Positions 32,021-39,823 of a DNA stretch of 64,000 bases are shown in pieces. How positions within the stretch are numbered: the stretch's first letter is position 1; each line of letters starts with the position of its first letter. The DNA is from Stenotrophomonas oahuensis (GTDB taxonomy: Bacteria > Pseudomonadota > Gammaproteobacteria > Xanthomonadales > Xanthomonadaceae). The translations under genes were made by a program, and so were the position numbers. The notes under the pieces are model-generated. The model was not told where the DNA came from and did not search any database. It saw only the letters and a list, made by a program, of their open reading frames with translations. The stretch is taken from contig NZ_CP115541.1 in the NCBI RefSeq assembly GCF_031834595.1, positions 2,350,501 through 2,414,500 on the forward strand, read 5' to 3'.

Positions 32021-33123
32021 AGTTCCGCCCGATGCGGTTTGATCTGTACCTGGGCCGTGCCGTGTTCGGCACGGTGTTGCTGACCTGGGCCGTGCTGGTC
32101 GGCCTGGATGTGGTGATGGCCTTCTCCGGCGAGTTCAAGGACGTCGGCAAGGGCAACTACACCATCGGCCACGCTGCCGCATGGGTGCTGTATACCGTGC
32201 CCCGCCGCGCCTACACCTTCTTCCCGACGGCAGCGGTGATCGGTTCGCTGATGGGGCTGGGCCAGTTGGCCGCGACGTCCGAGCTGACCGCGCTGCGCGC
32301 GCTGGGCCTGTCGCGTCGCCGCCTGAGTGTCTCGGTGGCGATCGCGCTGTCGCTGCTGACCGCGGTGATGGTGCTCAGCGGTGAGACCCTGGGACCGTGG
32401 GGTCAGAGCCGCGCCGATGAAGTGCGGGCCAGTGCCAAGGGCGGCAACAGCGTGTCGCAGTCGCGCTACTCCGGTGTCTGGGCGCGCGAGGGGGATACCT
32501 TCCTCAATGCCATCAGCGGTGATGAGCAGCTGCTGCCGGGCACCGGCACCCGGCTGATTCTGCGCGATGTGCGCATGTACAAGATTGGCGAGGACGGCAA
32601 CATTGCCTCGTTCACCCGGGCCGGGTCGGCCGAGCACGATGCCAACGGCTGGGTGCTCAAGGACGTGCGTCGCGACACCTTTGGCGAGCGCTCGGCCACG
32701 CGCGAGACCATTGCGTCCGAGCCCTGGAACTCGCAGCTGGATGCAGCCGCATTGGCGAGTGGTTTGTCCAAGCCACGCAACCTGAGCGCAGCTGACCTGC
32801 GCACCAGCATCGAGTACCGCAAGCGTAACGGGCTGGATGCGCGCGACTACGAGGACATCTACTGGAGCCGCTGGTTCTACCCGCTGAACGTGCTGGCCCT
32901 GTGTCTGGCCGCCGTGCCGTTCGCCTTCGGCTCGCTGCGCAGCGGCGGCATGGGCAAGCGCTTGTTCCTGGGCATCCTGTTCGCGCTGGGCTTCTGGCTG
33001 CTGCAGCTGTTCTTTGGCCGCATGGCCGGCGCGCTGAAGTTCGATTACCGCATTGCGTATGCGCTGCCGCCGATCGTGATGCTGGGCGTTTCAGCGTTGC
33101 TGTTCCGACGCAAATCCGGGTAA
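32017..33123 (+). CDS. lptG: LPS export permease LptG
   Basis: 368 residues with the same six-helix plus jellyroll plan as LptF. It begins MKFRPMRFDLYLGRAVFGTV, with ELTALRALGLSRRRLSVSV as the coupling-helix region. GGAGGA-type bases lie about 10 before the start, inside lptF. A REP follows the stop. Confidence 0.95.
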   Translation: MKFRPMRFDLYLGRAVFGTVLLTWAVLVGLDVVMAFSGEFKDVGKGNYTIGHAAAWVLYTVPRRAYTFFPTAAVIGSLMGLGQLAATSELTALRALGLSRRRLSVSVAIALSLLTAVMVLSGETLGPWGQSRADEVRASAKGGNSVSQSRYSGVWAREGDTFLNAISGDEQLLPGTGTRLILRDVRMYKIGEDGNIASFTRAGSAEHDANGWVLKDVRRDTFGERSATRETIASEPWNSQLDAAALASGLSKPRNLSAADLRTSIEYRKRNGLDARDYEDIYWSRWFYPLNVLALCLAAVPFAFGSLRSGGMGKRLFLGILFALGFWLLQLFFGRMAGALKFDYRIAYALPPIVMLGVSALLFRRKSG

Positions 33124-33138
33124 CCGGGCGGTGACAGC

Positions 33139-33161
33139 GGACGCGCATGGCGCGTCCCTAC
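33139..33161 (-). repeat. GTAG-headed REP palindrome
   Basis: GGACGCGCATGGCGCGTCC followed by CTAC. First of a pair with the opposite-facing element at 33213. Confidence 0.65.
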
Positions 33162-33212
33162 AGACCCGCGATCCTCAATCCGGGCGACTCCCAACCCGCG
33201 CGACCATGGATC

Positions 33213-33234
33213 GTAGTGACACGCCATGCGTGTC
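33213..33234 (+). repeat. GTAG-headed REP palindrome
   Basis: GTAGTGACACGCC, then ATGCGTGTC. A compensating C-to-T/G-to-A change relative to the common GCGCGTC version keeps the stem paired, which argues that the structure is selected. Confidence 0.65.
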
Positions 33235-33276
33235 AAAGCCATGATCCTGCGCACGGAGCGTGGCTCTACGGCCCCA

Positions 33277-33750
33277 TCAGCGTTTCGGCAACCGGATCAC
33301 CCGTGTGCCACTGGCGCGGTCATGCCATGTCAGCCGCTGCCGGTCGACCAGCGCCCACCACAGCCCCAGCCCACCCAGCAGCACCGACAGCGTGCCCACC
33401 CCATAGCGCAGCCAAAGCTGCCCAAGCTGCGGCGCACCACCCTCGGCATTCACCACCCGCAGCCGCCACGGCCGCATGCCCAGGGTCTGCCCGCCACGCC
33501 GCCAGCTGAGCGTGGCGTACAGCCCGGTCACCGCCCAGCAGCACACCCACAGCACCCACTGCAGCGCGCTGAACGGCGCGATGTTCTCGCGCGCGGCGTG
33601 GCCCACCGCATAGCCGGCGGTAAACAGTGCCCCCAGCAGCATCCACAGCGCCAGCGCCGGGAAGAAGTCGTACAGCAGGGCCAGCAGCCGCCACAGCAGC
33701 AGTGAAGCGGGGCGGTCGGCAGCGGTGACATCAGCGGGCGAAGTAACCAT
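33277..33750 (-). CDS. RDD family membrane protein
   Basis: 157 residues with about three to four membrane segments. The start is [22 protein letters not shown], with the RDD-family R...D...D residues, then [15 protein letters not shown], the conserved second motif. Function is not established for most members. The ATG at 33750 was chosen; a longer frame to 33894 runs antisense through the xerD start. Divergent from xerD with 40 bases between. Confidence 0.85.
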   Translation of the reverse strand: MVTSPADVTAADRPASLLLWRLLALLYDFFPALALWMLLGALFTAGYAVGHAARENIAPFSALQWVLWVCCWAVTGLYATLSWRRGGQTLGMRPWRLRVVNAEGGAPQLGQLWLRYGVGTLSVLLGGLGLWWALVDRQRLTWHDRASGTRVIRLPKR

Positions 33751-33790
33751 GCGCCGAGCATACCCGGGCCCGCCCTCGTATGCTGTGCCC

Positions 33791-34768
33791 ATGCCTGACA
33801 CATCCACCCCGGCGCAGCGCCGCCAGCTGGTCCAGCAGCTGCCCGACCTGCGCGACGACGACAATGCGTTGATCCAGCGCTTTCTCGACACCATCTGGGC
33901 CGAACAGGGCCTGGCCCGGGCCAGCCTGGACAGCTACCGCCGCGACCTGGAGGGCCTGGCACGCTGGCGCGACGGGGCAGCACAGGGGTTGTCCGGGATC
34001 GACCGCAAGGGCTTGTTCGACTACCTCGAATGGCGCGCCCGGCACGGCTGGTCGGCACGCAGCAACGCGCGCCTGCTGTCCGCGCTGCGCGCGTTCTTCG
34101 CCGATGCGGTGCGCCGCGGCCAGCGCAGCGAAGACCCCAGCGCGCTGATCGACCCGCCGCATCTGCCCCGACTGCTGCCCAAAGCACTGGCCGAAAGCCA
34201 GATTGACGCGCTGCTGGCCGCACCAGACGTGGACCAGCCGCTGGGCCTGCGCGACCGCGCCATGCTGGAACTGATGTACGCCGCCGGCCTGCGCGTCAGC
34301 GAACTGGTGGAGCTGCCCGCCAACGCGGTGAACCTGCGCCAGGGCGTACTGCGGGTCACCGGCAAGGGCAGCAAGGAGCGGCTGGTGCCGTTGGGTGAGG
34401 AATCCCAGCACTGGCTGGAGCGCTACCTCGCCGAGGCCCGGCCGCAGCTGGCCGGCAAGCGCGCGGTACCGGCCAGCCGCGACGGCGCGGTGCCGCTGTT
34501 CCTGGAGCCCTCGCTGCACCCGCTGAGCCGGCAGCAGTTCTGGTCACTGGTGAAGAAGTACGCGGTGCTGGCCGGAATTGACCCCGCCCGGATCAGCCCG
34601 CACGGCCTGCGCCACAGCTTTGCCACCCACCTGCTGAACCGCGGCGCGGACCTGCGCGCGTTGCAGATGCTGCTCGGCCACAGCTCGCTCAGTACCACCC
34701 AGATCTACACCCTGGTGGCGCGCGAACATCTACAGAAGCTGCACGCGCGGCATCATCCGCGCGGGTAG
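33791..34768 (+). CDS. xerD: Site-specific tyrosine recombinase XerD
   Basis: 325 residues. It has an N-terminal SAM-like core-binding domain and a C-terminal catalytic domain, with R in [11 protein letters not shown]-x-x-R in [14 protein letters not shown], and H plus the nucleophile tyrosine in [14 protein letters not shown]. With XerC it resolves chromosome dimers at dif. Its chromosomal setting near dsbC matches the E. coli xerD-dsbC linkage, which argues against a mobile-element integrase. Confidence 0.93.
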   Translation: MPDTSTPAQRRQLVQQLPDLRDDDNALIQRFLDTIWAEQGLARASLDSYRRDLEGLARWRDGAAQGLSGIDRKGLFDYLEWRARHGWSARSNARLLSALRAFFADAVRRGQRSEDPSALIDPPHLPRLLPKALAESQIDALLAAPDVDQPLGLRDRAMLELMYAAGLRVSELVELPANAVNLRQGVLRVTGKGSKERLVPLGEESQHWLERYLAEARPQLAGKRAVPASRDGAVPLFLEPSLHPLSRQQFWSLVKKYAVLAGIDPARISPHGLRHSFATHLLNRGADLRALQMLLGHSSLSTTQIYTLVAREHLQKLHARHHPRG

Positions 34769-34773
34769 AGGGT

Positions 34774-35298
34774 TCAGGAATCGAATTCATTGAAGCGGGC
34801 GTGGATCAGGTTCACCGCCCCAGGTTGCACCGGGCGTGGCAGCGAAGAGATGTTCATCAGAGTGCCCAGGCTGTGGGCGCGTGTCAGAGACGCCATCTCC
34901 TCGTTGAGATGTGTAACCGTGTGCGGCACACGGTCAAGCAGCACATCGTACAGCGACATGAGTCGATCAACTTTCGCCACCAGGGTGTCCTGCGCGATCC
35001 GCCCCTTTGAGTAGGTCATGCAGAGCGATGCCTTGCGATTCTCTATGCGCTGCAGTGCCTCTGGAACGCGTGCGCCTCGGGTCCTGCGTGCAAGCTCCAC
35101 CTGTGCTGGAAGACTGCGGAGGAGGTCCGCCTTGAGGTACAGCGTCAACGTATGGGGAAGAATGCGCATGGTGGCTTCCAGGGCTGTGGGGCCCGTAGCC
35201 GGATACGACAGGCCAAGGGGCATATGAAGAGGAATTCCCCAGCCTCTCCGCCAATCGATCCGGCAACTTCCAGGTTTCAATCCCTTTCTGGGCCCCAT
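34774..35298 (-). CDS. Unknown protein, possibly accessory
   Basis: 174 residues from the ATG at 35298. Alternatives are ATG 35223 and ATG 35169; the last has GGAAG upstream and leaves about 131 residues, beginning MRILPHTLTLYLKADLLRSL. It looks helical, with no signal peptide, membrane segment or motif I recognise. It is wedged between xerD and dsbC, which are usually adjacent, so it looks like an insertion. Confidence 0.55.
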   Translation of the reverse strand: MGPRKGLKPGSCRIDWRRGWGIPLHMPLGLSYPATGPTALEATMRILPHTLTLYLKADLLRSLPAQVELARRTRGARVPEALQRIENRKASLCMTYSKGRIAQDTLVAKVDRLMSLYDVLLDRVPHTVTHLNEEMASLTRAHSLGTLMNISSLPRPVQPGAVNLIHARFNEFDS

Positions 35299-35361
35299 GC
35301 CGCCGCGCCTTCATGAACCCTGTGCGAGAATCGCCCCAACCCCTGTTGTCTGGACCCCCTG

Positions 35362-36150
35362 ATGCTCCGAGTTACCGTCGTCGCCCTGCTGGGCGCGCTC
35401 AGCCTCACTGCCTGCGCCCAGCCGTCGGCCCCGGCCGCCCGTTCCACCGCTGCTGCGCCAGCCGCCGCTGCCGCCGCCGGCGCGGTGTCTCCGGAGCAGG
35501 CTGAAAAGACCGTCCGCACCGCGCTGCAGGGCCTGAACCCCAATTTCAAGCCGGATTTCATCGGCGCCGCTCCCTTCCCGGGCTTCCGCGAAGTGCTGGT
35601 CAGCGGGCAGGTGCTGTACGTGTCCGATGACGGCCGCTTCCTGATCCAGGACCAGCCCTACGACATCCAGGCACGCCGCCCGGCCAGCAGCACCGCACTG
35701 CTGCAGTACCGCAAGGAAAAGCTGGACGGCATCCAGCGCGGCGACCGCATCATCTTCGCCGCCGCCAATCCCAAGCACACCATCACGGTGTTCACCGATA
35801 TCGAATGCGGCTACTGCCGCAAGCTGCACCAGGACGTGCCCGAGCTGAACCGCATGGGCATCAGCGTGGAGTACGTGGCCTTCCCGCGCATGGGCCTGGG
35901 CAGCAAGGACTACACCGACATGATCTCGGTCTGGTGCGCGGTGGACCGCCGCAAGGCGCTGACCGAGGCGAAGGAAGGCCAGCCGGTCGCCCCGAAGAAC
36001 TGCACCAACCCGGTGGCCATGCAGTACACCCTGGGCCAGCAGGTCGGCGTCAGCGGCACCCCCGCCATCTTCGCCGCCGATGGCACCCAGCTGGGCGGCT
36101 ACATCGCCCCGGCGCAGATGAAGGCCGCGCTGGAAAAGCTCGGCCAGTAA
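35362..36150 (+). CDS. dsbC: Thiol:disulfide interchange protein DsbC, with lipobox
   Basis: 262 residues, the periplasmic disulfide isomerase. An N-terminal dimerisation domain (about 45-120) precedes a thioredoxin-fold domain with the CGYC active site at 149-152 and the cis-proline loop VSGTPAIF. The signal ends LSLTAC at residue 18, a fair lipobox, so this copy may be lipid-anchored rather than soluble as in E. coli. An alanine/proline linker follows. It lies close to xerD, as in E. coli. Confidence 0.92.
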   Translation: MLRVTVVALLGALSLTACAQPSAPAARSTAAAPAAAAAAGAVSPEQAEKTVRTALQGLNPNFKPDFIGAAPFPGFREVLVSGQVLYVSDDGRFLIQDQPYDIQARRPASSTALLQYRKEKLDGIQRGDRIIFAAANPKHTITVFTDIECGYCRKLHQDVPELNRMGISVEYVAFPRMGLGSKDYTDMISVWCAVDRRKALTEAKEGQPVAPKNCTNPVAMQYTLGQQVGVSGTPAIFAADGTQLGGYIAPAQMKAALEKLGQ

Positions 36151-36167
36151 GGCCGGGTGCGCACAGC

Positions 36168-36190
36168 GGACGGGCATGGCCCGTCCCTAC
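36168..36190 (-). repeat. GTAG-headed REP palindrome
   Basis: GGACGGGCATGGCCCGTCC followed by CTAC, 17 bases after dsbC. Pairs with the opposite element at 36197, making a two-unit REP. Confidence 0.65.
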
Positions 36191-36196
36191 GGCCCT

Positions 36197-36218
36197 GTAG
36201 CGACGCGCCATGCGCGTC
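36197..36218 (+). repeat. GTAG-headed REP palindrome
   Basis: GTAGCGACGCGCC, then ATGCGCGTC; second unit of the pair after dsbC. Confidence 0.65.
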
Positions 36219-36312
36219 CCACGCGAAGAATGCTCGCGCCTGACCGACTGTCACTGGTGTCCTCCCCGACACTTGGATGGACTCGCTCCTCGCCGATTCG
36301 TCAGGACACGCC

Positions 36313-36373
36313 GGTAGCGTCGGTCGACAGACGACGGCCCTGAAGCCCACAACGCCCGGTAACGCATGACCCC
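36313..36373 (+). repeat. Dispersed 61-bp repeat, copy A
   Basis: Begins GGTAGCGTCGGTCGACAGAC and ends AACGCATGACC, with a less conserved middle. The same layout is at 47068, 47404 and, inverted, 47268. Lies downstream of the acidic effector-like gene. Confidence 0.7.
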
Positions 36374-36417
36374 GGCCGAAAGCGAAAGCCGGCCAACAGC
36401 CAGCCCACCGTCAGACC

Positions 36418-37932
36418 TCACGCGTCGGATTCCCAATCCGCATCGGCATCGTCATGAACACTGGCAGCATCATCCACACCTGAGTCATCATCCGATTCGT
36501 TGATCAGGCTCTTGTTCTCGTTCTGCATGTGGACGAAGCTGCGGCTGAACATCTGTTCGACCAAACTCGCAATCCTCTCAGGCTCACCAGCCTGAGCAAT
36601 ACCTACAGTGCGAAGCGTATCCCTGTCGAACTTTTTCAAGGCATCCAGAAATGACGCCTGTTGTTCCTCGGCATCCGATACCCCACTGTTCCGCCTCGCC
36701 GACTCCACACTCGCCATCCGCGTAGCGAGCGGAAGCTGGTCATATGCTTCAAGTTCCGGCCTGTAACGTAGAACGTCAAGCTTGAGCTGCTGGACACCGC
36801 CTTCCTGCACAACTGTCTGGGACGTGTCAGTTGCCGCCACCCCCTGTTGCGCAGCACGGTGCGCCCATGTCAGACCGGCAGCAATGATCTCTTCGCCCTC
36901 ACGCCGAAAGCGCTGCTCGGGAGTCTCCGGGATGTTCCTCTGGTCAGACGCGCCTGCATCGGACTGAATCGCAGGGTCTGCATCAATGTCGTCTTCGAAG
37001 TCGCTGTCAAAGTCGCCATCGAAGTCATCGCCCCAATCGCTCGCCACACCAACGTCTGGGCCCCACGCTTGAACGGAAGAACCGGCAATCTCGGCGGGGC
37101 TGCCCCCTCCATCCATGCCATCGGGCTCATGTCCATCGATCTCGATGCATGATGGCAGCGATGTCTCTGATTCCTCGACGATGGACGGATGCATGGCAAC
37201 TTCAAGACGCTCGATACGTTCCTTGAACGGTTCAAACGCCGCCATCATGTCCCAATTGCCGTCGCCGCCGCCCATGCCGACGTGGGTTCCCGCGTCAGGT
37301 GACGGAGACAGCACTGACTCCGCTCGCGCCACCACCGCGTGCAGATGGATCTCGCTGCGTTCGGCCCGCAACATCCCTTGGTACCGCTCGGGTGGGGCAG
37401 GCTTCCGGGAACCTTCAGACGCGCGGGTTCCTATTCGCTGCAGTCGGGTAGTCGCGGCGAAGGTTGAGTGCGGGCGCGCCAAGGCAGGCTTGCGTATGTC
37501 CCGTATTTCCTTCACTGCCTGCGTTGGCACCGGCAAAGGCGGGGCCACTGGCACTGAAGGAGTATTGCCCTCACCGCCCCGATTCACGACGCCGGTAAGC
37601 GCCAGCACCAGCGCAGGAGACTTGAGTGGCGGCAATGAAGGAGTACGTTCGGTGGACGACGTGGCACGCACGACCGTCGCAATCGCCTTCACCGGGCTAC
37701 CGGTGAAAGCGGCAGGCATCGCGGAGGACCTGAAAGCACGGGTGTCCGCGCTCCCAAACGTGCCGTTGTTGATGTGCTGGACGAAGGCCGCAACCCTGCC
37801 GACCTGGAACCGCGGCGCGGCGTGTGTCAACGAACCCGACGTCGTTGCCGGACCTGGCAGCGGCTGGGAGGCGACGGTAGGTCTGGGCTGGTTCGCGATG
37901 AGCATGGCTGATGTATCCCGCTGACAGATCAC
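36418..37932 (-). CDS. Large low-complexity acidic protein, effector-like, unknown
   Basis: 504 residues (or 495 from the ATG at 37905, MLIANQPRPT). No signal peptide or membrane segment. The first 190 residues are proline, serine and alanine rich, with PPLPVPTQ. Residues about 290-330 hold acidic repeats with aromatics (DWGDDFDGDFDSDFEDD). The C-terminus is acidic with a tryptophan (HDDADADWESDA), which resembles the acid-plus-Trp tail of WASP-type Arp2/3 activators; that likeness is by eye only. A helical part at about 345-470 is the best candidate for a folded domain. It is the last of three same-strand genes. Function unknown. Confidence 0.65.
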   Translation of the reverse strand: MICQRDTSAMLIANQPRPTVASQPLPGPATTSGSLTHAAPRFQVGRVAAFVQHINNGTFGSADTRAFRSSAMPAAFTGSPVKAIATVVRATSSTERTPSLPPLKSPALVLALTGVVNRGGEGNTPSVPVAPPLPVPTQAVKEIRDIRKPALARPHSTFAATTRLQRIGTRASEGSRKPAPPERYQGMLRAERSEIHLHAVVARAESVLSPSPDAGTHVGMGGGDGNWDMMAAFEPFKERIERLEVAMHPSIVEESETSLPSCIEIDGHEPDGMDGGGSPAEIAGSSVQAWGPDVGVASDWGDDFDGDFDSDFEDDIDADPAIQSDAGASDQRNIPETPEQRFRREGEEIIAAGLTWAHRAAQQGVAATDTSQTVVQEGGVQQLKLDVLRYRPELEAYDQLPLATRMASVESARRNSGVSDAEEQQASFLDALKKFDRDTLRTVGIAQAGEPERIASLVEQMFSRSFVHMQNENKSLINESDDDSGVDDAASVHDDADADWESDA

Positions 37933-37986
37933 TAAGTGAATCTGTCAGCATGCGTGCAGGGTCTTCAGCTCGCTTTCAAATCCCGA

Positions 37987-38304
37987 TCATTTTGCCTCAG
38001 ACTTGGACGCTTTCGACCCTGCCCTGGGTGGTACCGGGGGCTTCTCACCTACGACCCCCGCGATCTGCCGACCTTCCCAGTCAAAGCGGTGATCGAAGTA
38101 CGCCTGCCATTCGCTATTCCAGTTGACATCATCAAAATCCGATCCCCAGCCCTCATCGTCGCTGCCGGTGAACTCCGATGTATTGCGAATGGTTTGCGGG
38201 ACGAGCGTGGGTCGCGGAATGCGGAACCCTTCCTCCGCCTGCTTGAGGTCGCTTACCGATTTCAGCGAAGGATTGACAGTGGGGGGCAGTGCGGGAAGTG
38301 GCAT
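37987..38304 (-). CDS. Small acidic and proline-motif protein, effector-like, unknown
   Basis: 105 residues. It contains an acidic, aromatic stretch (SDDEGWGSDFDDVNWNSEW) like that in the neighbouring 504-residue protein, and a C-terminal GEKPPVPPRAGSKASKSE with a PxxPxR pattern. It lies between the two larger genes on the same strand, 54 bases before the 504-residue gene. The shared composition suggests common origin, or a split of one ancestral gene. Coding status is likely but not certain. Confidence 0.5.
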   Translation of the reverse strand: MPLPALPPTVNPSLKSVSDLKQAEEGFRIPRPTLVPQTIRNTSEFTGSDDEGWGSDFDDVNWNSEWQAYFDHRFDWEGRQIAGVVGEKPPVPPRAGSKASKSEAK

Positions 38305-38402
38305 GGCGCAGGCGGTCTTGCTTTTGAAGTCGACGAACTCTCAATCGGACCGACCGCCGGCGCTTTCAGTTTCCACGCATTAACGCTGCCGAACGCAGTA
38401 CC

Positions 38403-38430
38403 GGCGGAGCTCCGATGCCAGAGCTCCGCC
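38403..38430. terminator. Hairpin after the proline-rich effector-like gene
   Basis: Perfect ten-pair stem GGCGGAGCTC (38403-38412) with GAGCTCCGCC (38421-38430), 14 bases past the stop of the minus-strand gene at 38444. There is no T tract. Confidence 0.5.
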
Positions 38431-38443
38431 AGTGGTGACGCTA

Positions 38444-39643
38444 TCAGCCGCCTTGGGCGACTGTCGCCTTCAACATGCGCGCCTCCTGCTTCACTTTCAG
38501 CTCATCAACCAAGCTCCTCTGCTCCGTGTTTGGCACGAAGCGACCGTTGGGGAGATAGGTGCGTTGTGCCTCGGTTTTCGGCAGGTTGGAGTCAACGCTC
38601 CGACGCGGGGAAACCGACTGGGCCGCGTTTCGCTCCGCCTCCAGGCGCGCACGCAAGGCGTCAGCCTGTGCCTTGACCTCTGGCTTGACCTTGATGGCCT
38701 TTGCCTTCTTGGCCGGGATCATCTTTTTCATCAGCTCCAGCTGGAAGGCGTCGCGCTGAGGCGTCTCGCCTGGAGCCTTGGCTTCCATCGAGATCTGCTG
38801 CCCGCCGCCCGCGGAATCTGATTCGCACGCCGTCCCCATCGTGGCCGGTGCCGAATCGCTGCGCACCAGCTTGTGATCGCGCAGCTGTGCGAACACCGCT
38901 GACATATCCGGCCGGGACGGTGGTGGGGCTGAATCAGCGCGCTGCAACGTCTTGAGTCCGTCCATGGGAGGCGCGGGTGGCGGAGTAAAGGTCTTCGCAG
39001 ACGCCGTGATGTCCTTCATTACCTGCGGCCGCGTCGGTGTTTGAACCGCAGACTGGGGCGTCGGCTTGCTGCTATCGGGTCCACGTGGCGCGGTCGAAGC
39101 CTTCGCCTGCTCGGGTGCGGGCACCGGTGGCGGCGGCGCACGCTTTTTTTTGCCATGACTGCGCACCGTCGTTGGCTTCGGCTGAGACGGAGCTTCTGGA
39201 GCGGGCCGCTTTACCTTGATGGACGCGGTGGGACTGGGTGGTCGCGCAGGAGCTCCCTGCACCGATGCCGCCGCCACCCGCTCAAAAAAATCGATACCCG
39301 CCTTTACCTGCCCGGGCTTCCAGGAGTCGTGCAGCCAGCTGCGGTTGCCGTCAGTTCGTGTCGGATTCGAGACCACGCTGGGTCCTGTCGTCACGCGGTC
39401 CGATGTGCGCGGAACAGCAGGTGCAGTACCCGCAGCGCGTTCCTTGCAGTACTCGGGGGCGGTTCGATTGCCCAGCGTATAAAGACGAATCTCCGACGAG
39501 GGCGATTTTGATCGCTGCGACGAAGGCTCTCGGAAGCCGTGGACAACAGGCTCCTTCGCATGCTTGAGGTCATACTTCTGACCGCGCAGCGGGTGTTTGA
39601 TCATGGCATAGGTGTTCTGCACCCAACCGGCGAATGTGGTCAA
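38444..39643 (-). CDS. Proline-rich basic protein, effector-like, unknown
   Basis: 399 residues from a TTG at 39643, which has GGAGTG at six bases distance. Other starts (ATG 39685, 39673, 39604) are possible and the open frame continues to 39790. No signal peptide. The middle third is proline rich, with KKKRAPPPPVPAPEQ and FTPPPAPPMDGL, like profilin or EVH1 ligands in actin regulators. MSAVFAQLRDHKLVRSD follows and is loosely WH2-like. The C-terminus is lysine-rich and helical. Its upstream region is AT-rich against the GC-rich background. Function unknown; a translocated effector is a guess. Confidence 0.6.
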   Translation of the reverse strand: MTTFAGWVQNTYAMIKHPLRGQKYDLKHAKEPVVHGFREPSSQRSKSPSSEIRLYTLGNRTAPEYCKERAAGTAPAVPRTSDRVTTGPSVVSNPTRTDGNRSWLHDSWKPGQVKAGIDFFERVAAASVQGAPARPPSPTASIKVKRPAPEAPSQPKPTTVRSHGKKKRAPPPPVPAPEQAKASTAPRGPDSSKPTPQSAVQTPTRPQVMKDITASAKTFTPPPAPPMDGLKTLQRADSAPPPSRPDMSAVFAQLRDHKLVRSDSAPATMGTACESDSAGGGQQISMEAKAPGETPQRDAFQLELMKKMIPAKKAKAIKVKPEVKAQADALRARLEAERNAAQSVSPRRSVDSNLPKTEAQRTYLPNGRFVPNTEQRSLVDELKVKQEARMLKATVAQGG

Positions 39644-39787
39644 TGTAAACACTCCGTGGTGACAAGGAGTCATCACTGTGTGCATTGACCGCCGAATACG
39701 CTTTGAAAATTTGTGCAGAAATTCACAATTGCTTACACCATCACAGATGGCGCACGCGGTTCGTGCCTGCAAACCCAGCAACCACAA

Positions 39788-39815
39788 CACCCGGAGCCGT
39801 TTCAGACTCCGGGTG
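39788..39815 (-). terminator. Terminator hairpin of the chitinase gene
   Basis: Stem CACCCGGAG (39788-39796) with CTCCGGGTG (39807-39815), nine bases beyond the chitinase stop, followed on the minus strand by TTGTGGTT. T tract short. Confidence 0.6.
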
Positions 39816-39823
39816 CGTCGTGC

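Noticed and set aside
33791-34768. XerD-like recombinase as a sign of a mobile element
   Set aside because: Sequence and its neighbour dsbC fit the housekeeping XerD; no attachment site, other mobility genes or phage genes nearby.
39601-39760. Search for a PIP box (TTCGC-N15-TTCGC) upstream of the effector-like gene
   Set aside because: Only a single half-site-like GCGAA was seen, with no partner at the right spacing, so there is no support for HrpX-type control.
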